This document shows positions 63,430 through 64,000 of a DNA stretch of 64,000 nucleotides, piece after piece. Numbering within the stretch: position 1 is the stretch's first letter; every line of letters begins with the position of its first letter. A program made the translations under genes and the position numbers. The notes under the pieces were generated by a model. The model saw only the letters and a list, made by a program, of their open reading frames with translations, did not search any database and was not told the origin of the DNA. Source of the stretch: Vandiemenella viatica. Lineage: Eukaryota; Arthropoda; Insecta; Orthoptera; Morabidae. Where the stretch lies: contig JARYHS010009186.1 of NCBI GenBank assembly GCA_031002005.1, positions 251,811,199 through 251,875,198 of the forward strand, written 5' to 3'.

Positions 63430-64000
63430 ATTTGAAAATGTCGGTTAATGAAGAAATCGCGAAAGTATCAGAAGCTGCAGATGAAATCAGTGAAGATTCA
63501 TTATACTGTGAAATGTCGAACTTGAGGTTAAAAGAAGCTTTCTTTCTAAAAATAATTTTATTACTTGGAATCTTCAAGTTCAATTTCTTATGAAGCAATG
63601 TTGATGGGTGAAGAAATTTACAGACGTAATATGGACATGCTGGCTCAAAAAATACTTGTAACTGATTAAGAACTTGGTCATGAAAATTAAAAACTGTGAC
63701 CAGGAGCCTTTTGAAAAAGTCAACGACCATAGCTCATCAGATGGATATGAACCAGAGATAAAAGAAGATAGTTGGACAATCTTTCTTTGGATTACGAAAT
63801 TAAAGTTTTTTAATCTGCAAACATTACGAAAAAAAGGACGCAGCCGATTAAAACAGAAGGTATATTTATCCCAGTGGGAAGAAGAAATAAAAAAGGAGGA
63901 AATCAATTTGATAAGTACGCAATAATCAAGTCCTGTACACATGATCGTTGTGTTGATGCCCGAGAGAGTTAAAAGTTACCCAAAGTAGCCCCGAACCCGG
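63430..64000 (+). pseudogene. Pogo/Tigger-like (CENP-B HTH) transposase N-terminal remnant, runs off the window
   Basis: Pieces in different frames: MSVNEEIAKVSEAADEIS (63438 on), then from 63674 SSDGYEPEIKEDSWTI, an LK...LQTLRKKGRSRLK block and YLSQWEEEIKK. After a frameshift, DKYAIIKSCTHDRCVDARE continues beyond 63925. I recognise this order as the N-terminal DNA-binding part of a pogo-like transposase family common in insects. Several stops show it is inactive; the DDE domain would lie to the right of the window. Confidence 0.6.

Overview
This is a eukaryotic, intron-style, repeat-dominated window and almost certainly an insect genome. It holds at least 22 copies of one tRNA-derived SINE, several non-LTR retrotransposon clades (R1-like, CR1/Jockey-like, RTE-like), Ty3-type LTR elements, hAT, Tc1/mariner and pogo-like DNA transposons, a Helitron, satellite arrays and very little host coding sequence. 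The SINE layout (tRNA head, shared body, variable short tail) resembles families I know from polyneopteran insects (cockroaches/termites, stick insects, orthopterans). The species is not determinable from the sequence. There is no bacterial operon, CRISPR array or genuine tRNA/rRNA gene. Positions 17853-18852 are exactly 1000 N (assembly gap).

Layout. 0-12 kb: LINE and SINE remnants, a mariner-derived foldback (3313-3869), a 578-bp retro-insertion with a 14-bp target-site duplication (TSD) (4081-4658), a four-unit AT-rich tandem array (7617-8515) and a mariner-type element (9784-10679). 12-26 kb: SINEs, a MITE with ~47-bp inverted repeats (13962-14311), an RTE-like LINE end, a Tc1 pseudogene beside the gap, and a 284-bp foldback with a 12-bp TSD whose arms carry hammerhead-ribozyme-like cores (23975-24258). 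26-39.3 kb: the centrepiece, a five-deep nest: an old LTR contains a Ty3-type LTR element (26112-39270), which contains an R1-like LINE (27571-35215), which contains a hAT element (30190-33531), which contains a SINE and an RTE-like fragment. All three main junction pairs are defined by exact TSDs (4, 14 and 8 bp). 39-51 kb: two related terminal-exon-like segments of a possible small cysteine-rich protein (40.7 and 51.4 kb), a Helitron (42683-43413), and a GC-rich first exon of an unknown host gene on the minus strand (48790-49611), with degenerate copies of its 3' end and splice donor scattered downstream. 52-64 kb: two CR1-like LINE copies, more SINEs, a hAT remnant (57856-58651), a Jockey RT fragment, a 19-bp minisatellite with higher-order structure (60378-60770), an LTR/gag remnant and a pogo-like transposase pseudogene running off the right end.

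How it works together: this is intergenic or intronic DNA shaped by successive insertions. The nest gives a relative order of events. The two LTRs of the Ty3-type element differ by about two substitutions and 3 nt of indels, so everything inside it arrived very recently. The hAT nevertheless has a broken transposase and older-looking insertions, so it probably arrived as a cargo-carrying, non-autonomous copy mobilised in trans.
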